Source: Microbacteriaceae bacterium PS02343 (GTDB lineage: Bacteria > Actinomycetota > Actinomycetes > Actinomycetales > Microbacteriaceae). Taken from it: 64,000 bases of DNA. The notes beneath the pieces are model-generated. The model was not told the DNA's origin. It saw only the letters and a program-made list of their open reading frames with translations, and ran no database searches. Shown here piece by piece: positions 26,991 through 35,899 of this stretch; position 1 is the first letter of the stretch; every line of letters begins with the position of its first letter. Where the stretch lies: the NCBI GenBank assembly GCA_029959365.1, contig JASCOA010000005.1, positions 1-64,000 on the forward strand, in the 5' to 3' direction. A program made the position numbers and the translations under genes.

Positions 26991-27968
26991 ATGACTGACT
27001 TCGGCTACACCCTCATGACCGAGCAGAGCGGTCCGAAGGAGCTCGTCGGCTACGCCGTCGACGCGGAGCGCATCGGCTTCGACTTCGCCGTCTCGAGCGA
27101 CCACTACTCCCCCTGGCTCGTCTCGCAGGGCCACGCCTCGCACGCCTGGACGATGCTCGGCGCCGTCGCGCAGGCGACCGAGCGCATCGGGCTGATGACC
27201 TACGTGACGGCCCCGATCATCCGCTACCACCCGGCGATCGTGGCGCAGAAGGCCGCCACGCTGCAGCTGCTCGCCGACGGCCGCTTCACCCTGGGCCTCG
27301 GCTCGGGCGAGAACCTCAACGAGCACACCGTCGGCGAGGGCTGGCCGGCCGTCGCGGTGCGGCAGGACATGCTCGAGGAGGCGGTGCACGTGATCCGCGC
27401 GCTGCACTCGGGCGATCTGGTCACCTGGGAGGGGCAGTACTTCCGCGTCGACTCCTCGCGGATCTGGGACCTGCCGGAGGGCGGGGTGCCGATCGGCATC
27501 GCCGTCTCGGGCGAGAAGAGCGTCGAGCGCTTCGCGCCGCTGGGCGACCACCTCGTCGCCGTGCAGCCCGACGCCGCGGCGGTGAGCGGATGGGACGCCG
27601 CCCGCGAGGGGCTTCCGGCCGGTCGCAAGATCGGTCAGATCCCCATCAGCTGGGACCCGGATCGGGAGCGCGCGATCGAGCGCGCGCACGAGCAGTTCCG
27701 ATGGTTCGGCGGCGGATGGGACGTGAACGCGGACCTGCCGACGACGAAGGGGTTCCAGTCCGCATCGCAGTTCGTGCGCCCCGAGGACGTCGCCGGGTCG
27801 ATCGCCTGCGGACCGGACCTCGACGCGATCGCCGAGAGCTTCGCCCCCTTCGTCGAGGCCGGGTTCACCGACATCGCGCTCGTGCAGGTGGGCGACGAGG
27901 CGCAGCAGCGCTTCCTCGACGAGGCCGCGGGGCCGCTGCTCGAGAAGCTGCGGGCGCGCTACTCCTGA
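26991..27968 (+). CDS. LLM-class, F420-type flavin-dependent oxidoreductase
   Basis: Protein of 325 residues, a TIM-barrel luciferase-like oxidoreductase. It starts FGYTLMTEQSGPKELVGYA and contains FAVSSDHYSPW, TYVTAPIIRYHPAIVAQKAA and LGLGSGENLNEHTVG, features of the F420-dependent glucose-6-phosphate dehydrogenase-related group (TIGR03557 type). The substrate is not known. ATG at 26991 is six bases after TAGCCT, so it is probably leaderless. It is divergent from pst operon 2 and convergent with rskA. Confidence 0.85.
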   Translation: MTDFGYTLMTEQSGPKELVGYAVDAERIGFDFAVSSDHYSPWLVSQGHASHAWTMLGAVAQATERIGLMTYVTAPIIRYHPAIVAQKAATLQLLADGRFTLGLGSGENLNEHTVGEGWPAVAVRQDMLEEAVHVIRALHSGDLVTWEGQYFRVDSSRIWDLPEGGVPIGIAVSGEKSVERFAPLGDHLVAVQPDAAAVSGWDAAREGLPAGRKIGQIPISWDPDRERAIERAHEQFRWFGGGWDVNADLPTTKGFQSASQFVRPEDVAGSIACGPDLDAIAESFAPFVEAGFTDIALVQVGDEAQQRFLDEAAGPLLEKLRARYS

Positions 27969-27974
27969 ACGCGA

Positions 27975-28011
27975 CGAAGGCCGGGCCGCCCCGAGGGGCG
28001 CCCGGCCTTCG
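27975..28011. terminator. Bidirectional terminator
   Basis: CGAAGGCCGGGC (27975-27986) pairs perfectly with GCCCGGCCTTCG (28000-28011); the loop contains a small CCCC/GGGG stem. It lies between the convergent LLM oxidoreductase gene and rskA. Confidence 0.8.
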
Positions 28012-28026
28012 CGCTGCGGTGACGGA

Positions 28027-28830
28027 TCAGGTGGCCTGCAGCAGGATCGGCGCCGTCGTGGGCGCCTCGGAGCCACCGGCCGGCTCGACCGTGATGCCGA
28101 TGACGTCGCCCTGGTGCAGCTCGCCGTCCATGACCGCCGAGGTCTCGCCGTCCTCCATGAGGCCGGCCGGGATCGTCTCGCCGTCGCGGATCATCCAGAG
28201 CTGGTAGACGAGGTCGTCGGCCAGCTCGGGCATGTCGTCGCTCGTGATCGCGGCGCTCGCGAGCTCCTCGCTCCAGAGCACGCTGACCGGGGTGCCGTCC
28301 GTGGCGGTGGCCTCGACGCGCTGCAGGTCGTCGGCGTCCTCGAGGGCGCTGATGGCCTGCTGCTGCTCGCTCTGCGGGTTCAGCAGACCGGTGCCCCCGG
28401 CGACGCCGACACCGAGCACGACCACCGCGGCTGCCGCGGCGAGCATGGCGACGGGGCGCGACCAGCGACGGGCGGCCTTGGAACCGGCGGCCGGCTGGAT
28501 CACGTTGCCGCCGAGCGTCGACGCACCCGCGAGCACGTCCTCGCGCGCGCGCTGCGCGGTCTCGTCCGATGGCGCAGGGTCCTCGGCGGGCAGCTGCGGC
28601 GTGCTGGCGATGGCCGCGAGCAGGTTCGCCCGCAGCTCGGGGCTCGGGGCGACCGGCTCGGTCGCGCTGCCCAGCAGCGCAGCCGTGTCGCCGAACTCCG
28701 CCGCCTCGGCGCGCGCGTCCTCTGAACGGCTCAGGTACTGCTCGTACCGGTTCCGCTCGTCGGGCGTCAGGGCGTCGAGCGCGTACGCGCCGGCCCAGCT
28801 GCCGTAGTCCTCGTCTTCTCGCGCGCTCAC
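28027..28830 (-). CDS. rskA: Anti-sigma-K factor RskA
   Basis: Membrane anti-sigma factor of 267 residues: N-terminal cytosolic anti-sigma domain beginning EDEDYGSWAGAYALDALTPD, with ERNRYEQYLSRS, one membrane helix near 130-150 (PVAMLAAAAAVVVLGVGVAG), and the extracytoplasmic RskA domain ending in LWMIRDGETIPAGLM and ITVEPAGGSEAPT. It holds SigK inactive until regulated proteolysis. GTG start overlaps the sigK stop by four bases (GTGA), which fixes stoichiometric synthesis. Confidence 0.92.
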   Translation of the reverse strand: MSAREDEDYGSWAGAYALDALTPDERNRYEQYLSRSEDARAEAAEFGDTAALLGSATEPVAPSPELRANLLAAIASTPQLPAEDPAPSDETAQRAREDVLAGASTLGGNVIQPAAGSKAARRWSRPVAMLAAAAAVVVLGVGVAGGTGLLNPQSEQQQAISALEDADDLQRVEATATDGTPVSVLWSEELASAAITSDDMPELADDLVYQLWMIRDGETIPAGLMEDGETSAVMDGELHQGDVIGITVEPAGGSEAPTTAPILLQAT

Positions 28831-29417
28831 GGCACGACTCCTAGCTCGTCTCGTAGTCTGATCATCCCGTCCCGCAACCGCGTCTTCACGGTGCCGATGG
28901 GGATGCTGAGTCTGGCGGCGATCTCGCTGTGACTGAGTCCGCCGTAGTAGGCCAGCTGCACGGCTTGACGCTGCAGCTCGGTCAACCGGGCGAGCGCCTT
29001 GGCGACGCGCTGGTGCTCCACGCTGACCTCGACGGCCTCGCTCACCTGGTCGAAACCGGGCTCGTAGTCGCGGATGCCGATGCGCACGTCGCGGTCCCGG
29101 CTCGACTGCGACGCCCGCACCCGGTCCACTGCGCGGCGGTGGGCCATCGTGAGCATCCACGTGACCGCGGCGCCCTTGGTGGGCTGGTAGCGGGTGGCCG
29201 TCTGCCAGATCTCGAGGAACACCTCCTGGGCGACCTCCTCGGACTGGGAGTGGTCGATGAGCAGTCGCTTGATCAACCCGAGCACGCGCGGCGCCGTACG
29301 GTCGTAGAGCTCGGCGAACGCCGCTCTATCGCCGGAGGCGACCGCGGTCAGGAGGTCTTCCAGCGAGGCGGGCGCCTGTTCGACGCGTTCCGGTTCCCTC
29401 GTCATGGTCACCAGCAT
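28827..29417 (-). CDS. sigK: ECF RNA polymerase sigma factor SigK
   Basis: Sigma factor of 196 residues of the ECF19/SigK group. Region 2 contains YDRTAPRVLGLIKRLL and EVAQEVFLEIWQTATRYQ, with the DNA-melting segment TWMLTMAHRRAVDRVR; region 4 contains LTELQRQAVQLAYYGG and LSHSEIAARLSIPIGTVKTR. ATG at 29417 follows a GGAGGTGGG ribosome site six bases away; another ATG lies at 29405. In M. tuberculosis SigK controls secreted antigen genes and its own operon. Co-translated with rskA. Confidence 0.92.
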   Translation of the reverse strand: MLVTMTREPERVEQAPASLEDLLTAVASGDRAAFAELYDRTAPRVLGLIKRLLIDHSQSEEVAQEVFLEIWQTATRYQPTKGAAVTWMLTMAHRRAVDRVRASQSSRDRDVRIGIRDYEPGFDQVSEAVEVSVEHQRVAKALARLTELQRQAVQLAYYGGLSHSEIAARLSIPIGTVKTRLRDGMIRLRDELGVVP

Positions 29418-29806
29418 GTCAGGCCCACCTCCATTCCAGCTCTCGCGGCGCGAAGCCTCTCGGTCGACGTCCCGGTCGGGGGCCGTTGACAGGTGTTCGG
29501 AGGAACGGCCGCAGGGGTTTGGGTCGCATCGCGCGGGTGGGCCGTGAAGCCGTCGAGCCGAGCGGATGCGCGAGGCCTCGGTCAGGCGGGCGGCGAGCGT
29601 GGATCGCTGCACGGCGCGCATGCCGGGCGTGGAGAAGCCGGGCCGCTGAGAACGCCTCACGGCGGAAGGCCGCTCGAAGCGGCGAATATTGGAGCCCGGG
29701 GTTACAGCGGCCCGGCGAGATCCAGTGTAGCGAGGGGCGCCGGAGCCCGCGATGCGGTCCGCGGTGCGCGAACGGCGCACGGCCCGGGCGTTGCGCCGAA
29801 CGCCGG
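29418..29806. other. 389-base gene-free region upstream of sigK
   Basis: This stretch contains no convincing gene. It includes an AT-richer patch around 29680-29735, where the sigK promoter probably lies (a TACACT box reads on the minus strand near 29729), and one decamer copy near 29558. A long leader of about 300 bases would result, with no structure recognised. Confidence 0.4.
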
Positions 29807-30436
29807 TCAGTCGAGGGCGGCGTCGTTCCAGAGGTGCGCGGCGGCGGTGAGCTCGTCGGCCATGGTGGTGAGGCGCAGGGCGCGGCGGGTGAGCGCATCC
29901 GCTCGTACCGGCTCGGTGGCCTCGACGTCGTTGGCGACGCTCGTGGAGCCGCGGGCGGCGAGGCGGCAGAACGACGCCGCGCGCTCGAGCGCGATGGCGA
30001 GGTCGCCGTCGAAGACGCCGCGCAGGATGAGGTCCGAGAGCTCGAGCACGTCGGCGGGGCCGGCCGGGTCGGCGGCGCCGGCCACGACGGGGTCGATCGT
30101 GCCCAGCTCGTCGACGCCCCGCTGGAAGAGCCAGCTCGACTCGGTGGCGTCGTGGGTGATGAAGGCTCGGGTCAGGTAGACGCGCCAGAGGGCGCCGGGC
30201 AGGGTCTCGGGCCGGCTGTGCGACCAGAGCTCGGCGACGGTCTCGAGGCCGTGCTCGTCGGTGAAGTGCACGAGCCGCTCGACGACCGCCGGGTCGGAGC
30301 CGTCCCGCACGCGGGAGAGCAGCGCCTGCGCGGTCTCGTGCGCGGCGCGGCTGCGCTGCGCGGGGTCGGGCGCGCCCTCGAAGACGTCGAAGCGGTGGCC
30401 CGCCATGAGCGTGGGCTTGTGGAAGTCGTCGGCCAT
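29807..30436 (-). CDS. Conserved actinobacterial protein of unknown function
   Basis: Soluble, mostly helical protein of 209 residues beginning MADDFHKPTLMAGHRFDVF and containing AAHETAQALLSRVRDG, LWRVYLTRAFITHD and VVAGAADPAGPADVLELSDL. It resembles a protein family found across Microbacteriaceae that databases have sometimes labelled as an RNA polymerase subunit without good reason; there is no polymerase motif here. No membrane segment or signal. Downstream of nothing on its strand except a 110-base gap from the restriction gene; likely its own unit. Confidence 0.7.
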   Translation of the reverse strand: MADDFHKPTLMAGHRFDVFEGAPDPAQRSRAAHETAQALLSRVRDGSDPAVVERLVHFTDEHGLETVAELWSHSRPETLPGALWRVYLTRAFITHDATESSWLFQRGVDELGTIDPVVAGAADPAGPADVLELSDLILRGVFDGDLAIALERAASFCRLAARGSTSVANDVEATEPVRADALTRRALRLTTMADELTAAAHLWNDAALD

Positions 30437-30545
30437 AGGTGGACCAGGGTACGCCGACCCGAGCGGATGCGGGAGCGGTTCGCCCAGGGCGTGCGGGCGC
30501 GCGCCTCCGGTGCGTCGGACCTCGGACGCGCCGCGGCCCCCGACG

Positions 30546-31379
30546 TCAGAGCAGGTCGAGCCTGCGGGCCGCCTGCTCGAGGTCGTCGCGGAAGCGGTCG
30601 AGGGTGGCGAGCGTGTAGAGCCCGTCGATCTCGCCGCCGGCCCAGAGCGCGTGGATGCGGCGCAGGTCGGACTGGCGGCTGAGCCAGCCGATGCCGTCGA
30701 CGACCGCCATGACGTACTGCGTGGGCTTGCGCACGCTCGCCATCTCGACGATCTCGCGCACGGCGTCGCCGAGCTTCGAGCCGGTCGAGTCGAACCCCTT
30801 GGCCGCGACGGCGATGACGGGCTCGTCGCCGCGCATGACGAGCAGGTCGGCCGGGGCGTCGTGGCCCCGGCCCTGGAACCGCGTGCGGGTGCGCACCTCG
30901 AGGCCGAGCCCGACCGCGATCGCCTCGATCTGGTCCTCGATGCGGCGGCCCGAGCGGCCGGCGGCCGCGGCCCGGGCCCGCGAGCCGGCGCGGGCGACGA
31001 GCAGGTCGCCGAAGGTGAAGGTGGCGGCGCGGTTGGCCGCGAGGGTGCGCACGAGGTCGTACTCCTCGTCGAAGAAGCGCACGAGGGCCACCGGGTCGCG
31101 CAGGGCCAGCTGGCGCGCGCTCGTCGTGGCGAAGCGCTCGCGCAGCACGTTCTTCATCCGCTCCTGCGTGAGGCCCACGACGAGCCCCAGCAGCGCGGCT
31201 TCCTCCGGGTTCGTGAAGACCCAGGCGGCCAGGGACTCCGCGTCGACCGCGTCGAGCTCGGCGAGCGCCGCCGCGCCCCAGCGGATGCGCTCCGACTCCT
31301 CGGTGGTCGCCAGCGGGTCGACGTGCACCGAGAGCCGGCCGAGCGAGCCGAGGTACTCGTCGAAGCCGGGCACCGCCAT
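30546..31379 (-). CDS. Putative DpnII-like type II restriction endonuclease
   Basis: Protein of 277 residues following an adenine methyltransferase gene with a one-base overlap (TGATG), the usual form of a two-gene type II system. The C-terminal half resembles DpnII-type enzymes: PADLLVMRGDEPVIAVAAKG, then FDSTGSKLGDAVREI, and YVMAVVDGIGWLSRQSDLRR. The PD-(D/E)xK nuclease core would give Asp in ADLLV and the Lys of VAAK, but the residue two before that Lys, usually Glu, is Ala. The enzyme may be inactive or use a displaced acid. The recognition sequence cannot be read from the protein. Confidence 0.65.
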   Translation of the reverse strand: MAVPGFDEYLGSLGRLSVHVDPLATTEESERIRWGAAALAELDAVDAESLAAWVFTNPEEAALLGLVVGLTQERMKNVLRERFATTSARQLALRDPVALVRFFDEEYDLVRTLAANRAATFTFGDLLVARAGSRARAAAAGRSGRRIEDQIEAIAVGLGLEVRTRTRFQGRGHDAPADLLVMRGDEPVIAVAAKGFDSTGSKLGDAVREIVEMASVRKPTQYVMAVVDGIGWLSRQSDLRRIHALWAGGEIDGLYTLATLDRFRDDLEQAARRLDLL

Positions 31380-32446
31380 CAGCGCGCCACGAAGATGAAC
31401 TCGGAGACCGCCCGCCGGGTGGCCGCAGCATGGGTGCCGAAGGAGTAGGAGTGCGCCACCGGCAGCACCTCCACCGCGGGCTTGACCCGGCGCAGCAGGG
31501 CCTCGATGGTCTCGGCGTCGGGCACGGAGTTGCTGGAGTAGGAGAGCACGATGGTGCCCGCGTCGGAGAACTGCTCGAAGGTGCGCTCGAGCGCGGCCTC
31601 GACGGTGCGCCGGTAGGCGAAGGGCGTGAAGCGCTTGGCGATCTTCTTGGTCTTGGTCTCGGGCATGATCTCCTGCCCTCGCCAGTACGTGGCCAGGCCC
31701 TGCAGGAAGTGGTACCGCTTCATGTAGTCGGCGTCGTCGCTCGGCGGCGCGTAGGGCGGGTCGAGGTAGACCAGGCTCGGGTCGGCGACCGCGAGCTCGG
31801 TGACGTCGCCGCACTGCGCGAGGTGCCCGGCGCCGCGATCGAAGACGGCCGCGTTGTACTCGGCGGCCCGCTCGACGAAGTGCTCGCGCAGGGTGAGCCT
31901 GAGGTCGCGGCGGCCGTCGTCGTAGCGCGACGAGTCGGTGAAGGTGAAGACGCCGCGCGGCTGCTTGCGCGCCGCCGACAGCACGAGCGCCGAGATGGCG
32001 AGCGCGCGCTCGGCGCCGACGAGCAGGTCGATGTGCGACCAGGCGCTGTCGAGGAAGCGCCGGTCGTCGGCGTCGAAGTAGAGGCCGTCGAAGGTGCTGG
32101 CGATGAAGTCGCGGTCGTCGAGCGGCTCGCCGGCGATGCGGGCGATCAGCTCGTCGCTCAGCTGCTCGCGCTGGTTGACGACGACCGCCTCGGCGATCGC
32201 CGTCGGGAAGGCCAGGAAGTCGTTGGAGACCACCCGGTAGCCCTGCGCCTTGAGCAGGTACGAGACCACGCCGCTGCCCGAGAAGGCGTCGACCGCGGTG
32301 CCGCCGCCGGACTGCTCGAAGACCTCGGCGAGCGGGCGCGCGAGGCGGTACTTCGAGCCCATGTAGCGCAGCCGCGGGAAGCTCGTCACCTGCTGCAGCG
32401 CCCCGTCGACGGAGCTCGGCGTGGCCGAGTGCTCCGCGAAGGGCAT
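31379..32446 (-). CDS. DNA N6-adenine methyltransferase (D12/Dam class)
   Basis: Protein of 355 residues of the alpha class, with motif X (RYMGSKYRLARPLAEVF) first, then AdoMet motif I AVDAFSGSGVVSYLL, and catalytic motif IV LVYLDPPYAPP near residue 225. It methylates adenine in double-stranded DNA and is the protective partner of the nuclease gene that follows. ATG at 32446 lies six bases after CAGAAT; an in-frame ATG 27 codons upstream (32527) is less likely. Base composition is like that of its neighbours, so recent transfer is not evident. Confidence 0.88.
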   Translation of the reverse strand: MPFAEHSATPSSVDGALQQVTSFPRLRYMGSKYRLARPLAEVFEQSGGGTAVDAFSGSGVVSYLLKAQGYRVVSNDFLAFPTAIAEAVVVNQREQLSDELIARIAGEPLDDRDFIASTFDGLYFDADDRRFLDSAWSHIDLLVGAERALAISALVLSAARKQPRGVFTFTDSSRYDDGRRDLRLTLREHFVERAAEYNAAVFDRGAGHLAQCGDVTELAVADPSLVYLDPPYAPPSDDADYMKRYHFLQGLATYWRGQEIMPETKTKKIAKRFTPFAYRRTVEAALERTFEQFSDAGTIVLSYSSNSVPDAETIEALLRRVKPAVEVLPVAHSYSFGTHAAATRRAVSEFIFVAR

Positions 32447-32657
32447 CCGCTCATTCTGCCCGAGCGGGGCGGGGCGGCCGGCGCCGCGAGCGGGCGCCGA
32501 CGACGTGCGGAGAGCGGAGGAGGGCATGCGGCCAGTGTGCCGGGCGCCGCCGACACGGCGGCGGCGCGCATCCGCTCATCCGCCCGCGGACCGGATCGCC
32601 GTCCTCCGTCCGGCCGGCGACCGGCGCGGGGCCGCTCGCCGAACGGACGGATCCCGC

Positions 32658-33158
32658 TCAGCCCTCGTCGGGCGTCGCCGTGCCGACCAGGATCGCGCGG
32701 CCGAGCACGTGACCGATGGCGGTGAACTGCAGCGCGGCCGGGCTCGCCTCGGGCGGCAGGTCGAGGTGCTCGACGTCGAGCGCCGTCGCGGTGAAGAAGT
32801 AGCGGTGCGTGCCGGTGCCGGCGGGCGGGGCGGCGCCCGTGTAGCCGGTGCCGCCGAGCGAGTTGCGGTAGCGCAGCACGTGCTCGGGCAGGCGGATGCC
32901 GGCCTCGAGCTCGGTGAGCCCCGCCGGCAGGATGGCGAGCCAGTGCCAGAAGCCGCCGGCGATCGGGGCATCGGGGTCGAAGACCGTGAGCAGCACGCTC
33001 TTGGTGCCCTCCGGCAGCGGTCCGATCGACAGCGACGGCGAGATGTGGCCGCCGTGCGCCCAGGCGCGGGTCGGCAGTGCGCCGCCCTGCTCGAAGTCGG
33101 CGCTCGAGATCTCGAACGACGGGGCGGGGATGGCGTTCTCGTACGGGTCGTAGCCCAT
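32658..33158 (-). CDS. YbhB/YbcL-type PEBP family protein
   Basis: Protein of 166 residues of the phosphatidylethanolamine-binding fold. The signature is present as VLLTVFDPDAPIAGGFWHWL and, later, the GTHRYFFTATALD strand. Bacterial members are soluble and of uncertain role; some affect protease inhibition or kinase signalling. ATG at 33158 follows GAAGGACC. Flanked by 210 gene-free bases on the left, which contain two decamer copies, and divergent from the epimerase gene. Confidence 0.88.
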   Translation of the reverse strand: MGYDPYENAIPAPSFEISSADFEQGGALPTRAWAHGGHISPSLSIGPLPEGTKSVLLTVFDPDAPIAGGFWHWLAILPAGLTELEAGIRLPEHVLRYRNSLGGTGYTGAAPPAGTGTHRYFFTATALDVEHLDLPPEASPAALQFTAIGHVLGRAILVGTATPDEG

Positions 33159-33295
33159 GGGGGGTCCTTCCGGTCGGGAGCCCCCAGTCTGCCGCGCCCG
33201 CACGGCGCGCACCCGGATGCCCGCCGGGAGTCGCCCAGCGCGGGCCGACGCACGGCTGCCAGAATGCCGGGACGGTACGGCGAGGGGATGCGGGC

Positions 33296-34375
33296 ATGGC
33301 GCAGGACACGGGACGGCTGCTGGTCACCGGCGGGGCGGGCTTCATCGGCGGCGCCGTGGTGCGCGCCGCGCTCGAGGACGGCTGGTCGGTACGGGTGCTC
33401 GACTCGCTGCGCGAGGACGTGCACGGTGCGGCGGATGCGGCCCTGCCGCCCGGCGTGGAGCTGCTGCGCGGCGACGTGCGCGACGACGAGGTGCTCGAGC
33501 GGGCGCTGGACGGCGTCGACGCCGTGAGCCATCAGGCCGCGAAGGTCGGTCTCGGCGTCGACTTCTCGGACGCGCCGGACTACGTCTCGAGCAACGTGCT
33601 CGGCACCGCGCAGCTGCTCGCGGCCATGGAGCGCGGCTCGGTGCGCCGGCTCGTCGTGGCCAGCTCGATGGTGGTCTACGGCGAGGGCGCCTACCGCGGA
33701 CCTGCCGGCGCCGCACGACCCGCGGCGCGCACCGTGGCCGACCTCGACGCCGGGCTCTTCGACCCGCGCGACGCCGACGGCGCCGTGCTCGAGCCGGGCG
33801 TGATCGAGGAGGACGCGGCGCTCGATCCGCGGAACGCCTACGCGCTGAGCAAGCTCGCGCAGGAGCACCTCGCCGCCACCTGGGCCCGCTCGACGGGCGG
33901 CCGGGCCGTCGCGCTGCGGTACCACAACGTCTACGGCCCGGGCATGCCGCAGAACACGCCCTACGCGGGCGTCGCGTCGCTCTTCCGCTCGGCGGTCGAG
34001 CGCGGCGAGGCTCCGCGGGTCTTCGAGGACGGCGCCCAGCGCCGCGACTTCGTGCACGTGGCCGACATCGCCGGCGCGAACGTCGCCGCGCTCGCCGCGA
34101 CCGGCGGCGAGCGCCTCGACGCGCACGCCGGCTTCCGCGCCTACAACGTCGGCAGCGGCGTCGTGCACACGATCGGCGACCTCGCGGAGGCGCTGAGCCG
34201 GCACGCCGGCGGCGCGCATCCGATCGTCACCGGGCAGTACCGGCTCGGCGACGTGCGGCACATCACCGCCTCCTCAGAGCGGATCGCCCACGAGCTCGGC
34301 TGGCGGGCGAACGTCGGCTTCGACGAGGGCATGGCCGAGTTCGCGACCGCCCCGCTCCGGGCCGCCGTGCGATGA
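33296..34375 (+). CDS. NAD-dependent epimerase/dehydratase
   Basis: Extended short-chain dehydrogenase of 359 residues. The NAD-binding glycine motif is VTGGAGFIGGAVV (about 10-22) and the catalytic Tyr-Lys pair is in NAYALSKLAQEH, with Ser in VVASSMVVYGEG and the NVYGPGMPQNTPY loop. This fits nucleotide-sugar epimerases; the sugar is not identifiable. ATG at 33296 has GAGGGG upstream. First of three tightly linked genes with the GT2 and DUF2064 proteins, a combination seen in other actinobacteria. Confidence 0.85.
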   Translation: MAQDTGRLLVTGGAGFIGGAVVRAALEDGWSVRVLDSLREDVHGAADAALPPGVELLRGDVRDDEVLERALDGVDAVSHQAAKVGLGVDFSDAPDYVSSNVLGTAQLLAAMERGSVRRLVVASSMVVYGEGAYRGPAGAARPAARTVADLDAGLFDPRDADGAVLEPGVIEEDAALDPRNAYALSKLAQEHLAATWARSTGGRAVALRYHNVYGPGMPQNTPYAGVASLFRSAVERGEAPRVFEDGAQRRDFVHVADIAGANVAALAATGGERLDAHAGFRAYNVGSGVVHTIGDLAEALSRHAGGAHPIVTGQYRLGDVRHITASSERIAHELGWRANVGFDEGMAEFATAPLRAAVR

Positions 34376-34455
34376 GCGGGGGTCCCCTCCGCTGGATACG
34401 GGCTGGACGTGCGCGGCGCGGCGGGCCGAAACGGCGAGGGCTCCGAAGCACCCCC

Positions 34456-35211
34456 ATGCAGTCATCCCAGGGGCACACCGTCGACGTCGTCTTCCCGGCG
34501 CTGAACGAGGAGCGGGCGCTGCCGCGCATCCTCGGCGAGCTGCCCCCCGGCTACCGCGCGATCGTGGTCGACAACGGCTCGACCGACCGCACCGCGGAGG
34601 TGGCCGCCGAGCTCGGCGCGATCGTCGTGCACGAGTCGCGCCGGGGCTTCGGCGCCGCCGCGCACGCCGGACTGCTCGCCGCGACCGCCCCGATCGTCGC
34701 CTTCTGCGACGCGGACGCCTCGATGGACCCGCGCGACCTGCCGAAGGTGGTCGACCCGGTGCGCTCCGGCGAGGTCGACCTCATGCTCGGCCGCCGCCGC
34801 GCCACGAGCCTGCGCGCCTGGCCGCTGCACGCCCGCTTCGCCAACCTCGTGCTGGCCCGCCTCATGCGGCGCGCCACCGGGGTGCGCCTGAGCGACCTCG
34901 GCCCGATGCGCGCGGCCCGCCGCGAGCAGCTGCTGCGGCTCGATCTGCTCGACCGGCGCAGCGGCTACCCGCTCGAGATGGTGCTGCGCGCCTCGGGCGC
35001 CGGCTTCCGCATCCACGAGATCGACATCCCCTACTCGCCGCGCGAGGGCCGCTCGAAGGTGACCGGCACGGTGCGCGGCACGATCAATGCGGTGCGCGAC
35101 ATGTCGCGGCTGCTGGCGGCCGAGGGCGCGCGACCCATCCCCGAGACGGCACGGCTCCGAACCTCCGGCATCAACCGGGAGTTCAGCCAGCACGAGGAGG
35201 CGGCACGATGA
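34456..35211 (+). CDS. Family 2 glycosyltransferase
   Basis: Protein of 251 residues, GT-A fold without membrane helices. DVVFPALNEERALPRIL opens the nucleotide-binding domain, VVDNGSTDRTAEVAAEL follows, the metal-binding motif is FCDADAS (DxD), and the acceptor region has YSPREGRSKVTGT, like dolichyl/polyprenyl-phosphate sugar transferases. ATG at 34456 starts close to the first strand; an earlier ATG at 34372 overlaps the epimerase stop (ATGA) and would add 28 Arg-rich residues. Overlaps the next gene by four bases. Confidence 0.85.
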   Translation: MQSSQGHTVDVVFPALNEERALPRILGELPPGYRAIVVDNGSTDRTAEVAAELGAIVVHESRRGFGAAAHAGLLAATAPIVAFCDADASMDPRDLPKVVDPVRSGEVDLMLGRRRATSLRAWPLHARFANLVLARLMRRATGVRLSDLGPMRAARREQLLRLDLLDRRSGYPLEMVLRASGAGFRIHEIDIPYSPREGRSKVTGTVRGTINAVRDMSRLLAAEGARPIPETARLRTSGINREFSQHEEAAR

Positions 35212-35837
35212 CCGCACTGATCCTGATCGCCAAGCCGCCGCTGCCGGGTCGCGCGAAGACGCGCCTGCATCCGCCGCTCACCCTCGAGGAGGCGGCCGAC
35301 GTCGCCGCGGCGTGCCTCGCCGACAGCCTCGAGTTCGCGCGCGACTCGCCCGCCAGCCGCCGCATCCTGCTCTGGGACGGCGACGAGGCGCCGGCCGGCT
35401 CGCAGGGCTTCGACGTGATCCGCCAGGTCGAGGGCACCCTCGACGTGCGCCTCGGCGCCGTCTTCGACGCCGTCGACGAGCCCTGCGTGCTCATCGGCAT
35501 GGACACTCCGCAGCTGCAGCCCGCGCACCTCGCGATGCCGCTGGACTTCTGGCCGGACGACGCGGATGCGGTCATGGGCCCCGCGAACGACGGCGGCTGG
35601 TGGTCGCTCGGCTTCCGCGAGCCGAACGGCGACCTGCTGCGCGGCGTGCCGATGTCGCAGGACGACACCGCGCTGCACCAGCGCCGCCGCATCGAGGCAG
35701 CCGGCCTGCGACTGCACGAGCTGGCGACGCTGACGGATGTGGACACCTACGACACGGCGATCGAGGTCGCCGAGGCGAACCCGCTGACCCGCTTCGCCGC
35801 GACCTTCCGCTACCTGGACAGCCGACTGCCGCTCTGA
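35208..35837 (+). CDS. DUF2064/TIGR04282-type glycosyltransferase-like protein
   Basis: Protein of 209 residues with a nucleotidyl or glycosyl transferase fold (CofC-like): LILIAKPPLPGRAKTRLHPP at the start, then the acidic motif IGMDTPQLQP and MGPANDGGWWSLGF. It starts as ATGA on the stop of the GT2 gene, so the two are co-translated. Proteins of this type usually accompany a GT2 enzyme and a molybdenum oxidoreductase in actinobacteria; the product is not known. Confidence 0.85.
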   Translation: MTALILIAKPPLPGRAKTRLHPPLTLEEAADVAAACLADSLEFARDSPASRRILLWDGDEAPAGSQGFDVIRQVEGTLDVRLGAVFDAVDEPCVLIGMDTPQLQPAHLAMPLDFWPDDADAVMGPANDGGWWSLGFREPNGDLLRGVPMSQDDTALHQRRRIEAAGLRLHELATLTDVDTYDTAIEVAEANPLTRFAATFRYLDSRLPL

Positions 35838-35899
35838 GCGCGCCGGCGGATCCGCGGGGAGCGCTGCCGCGCGTCAGCCGCATCCGACAGGATGAGCCC

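Noticed and set aside
29807-30436. RNA polymerase beta subunit annotation
   Set aside because: Relatives may carry that name, but the 209-residue protein has no polymerase motif.
30546-32446. Recent horizontal transfer of the restriction-modification pair
   Set aside because: Base composition and decamer occurrence match the rest of the window, and no mobile gene or tRNA flanks it.
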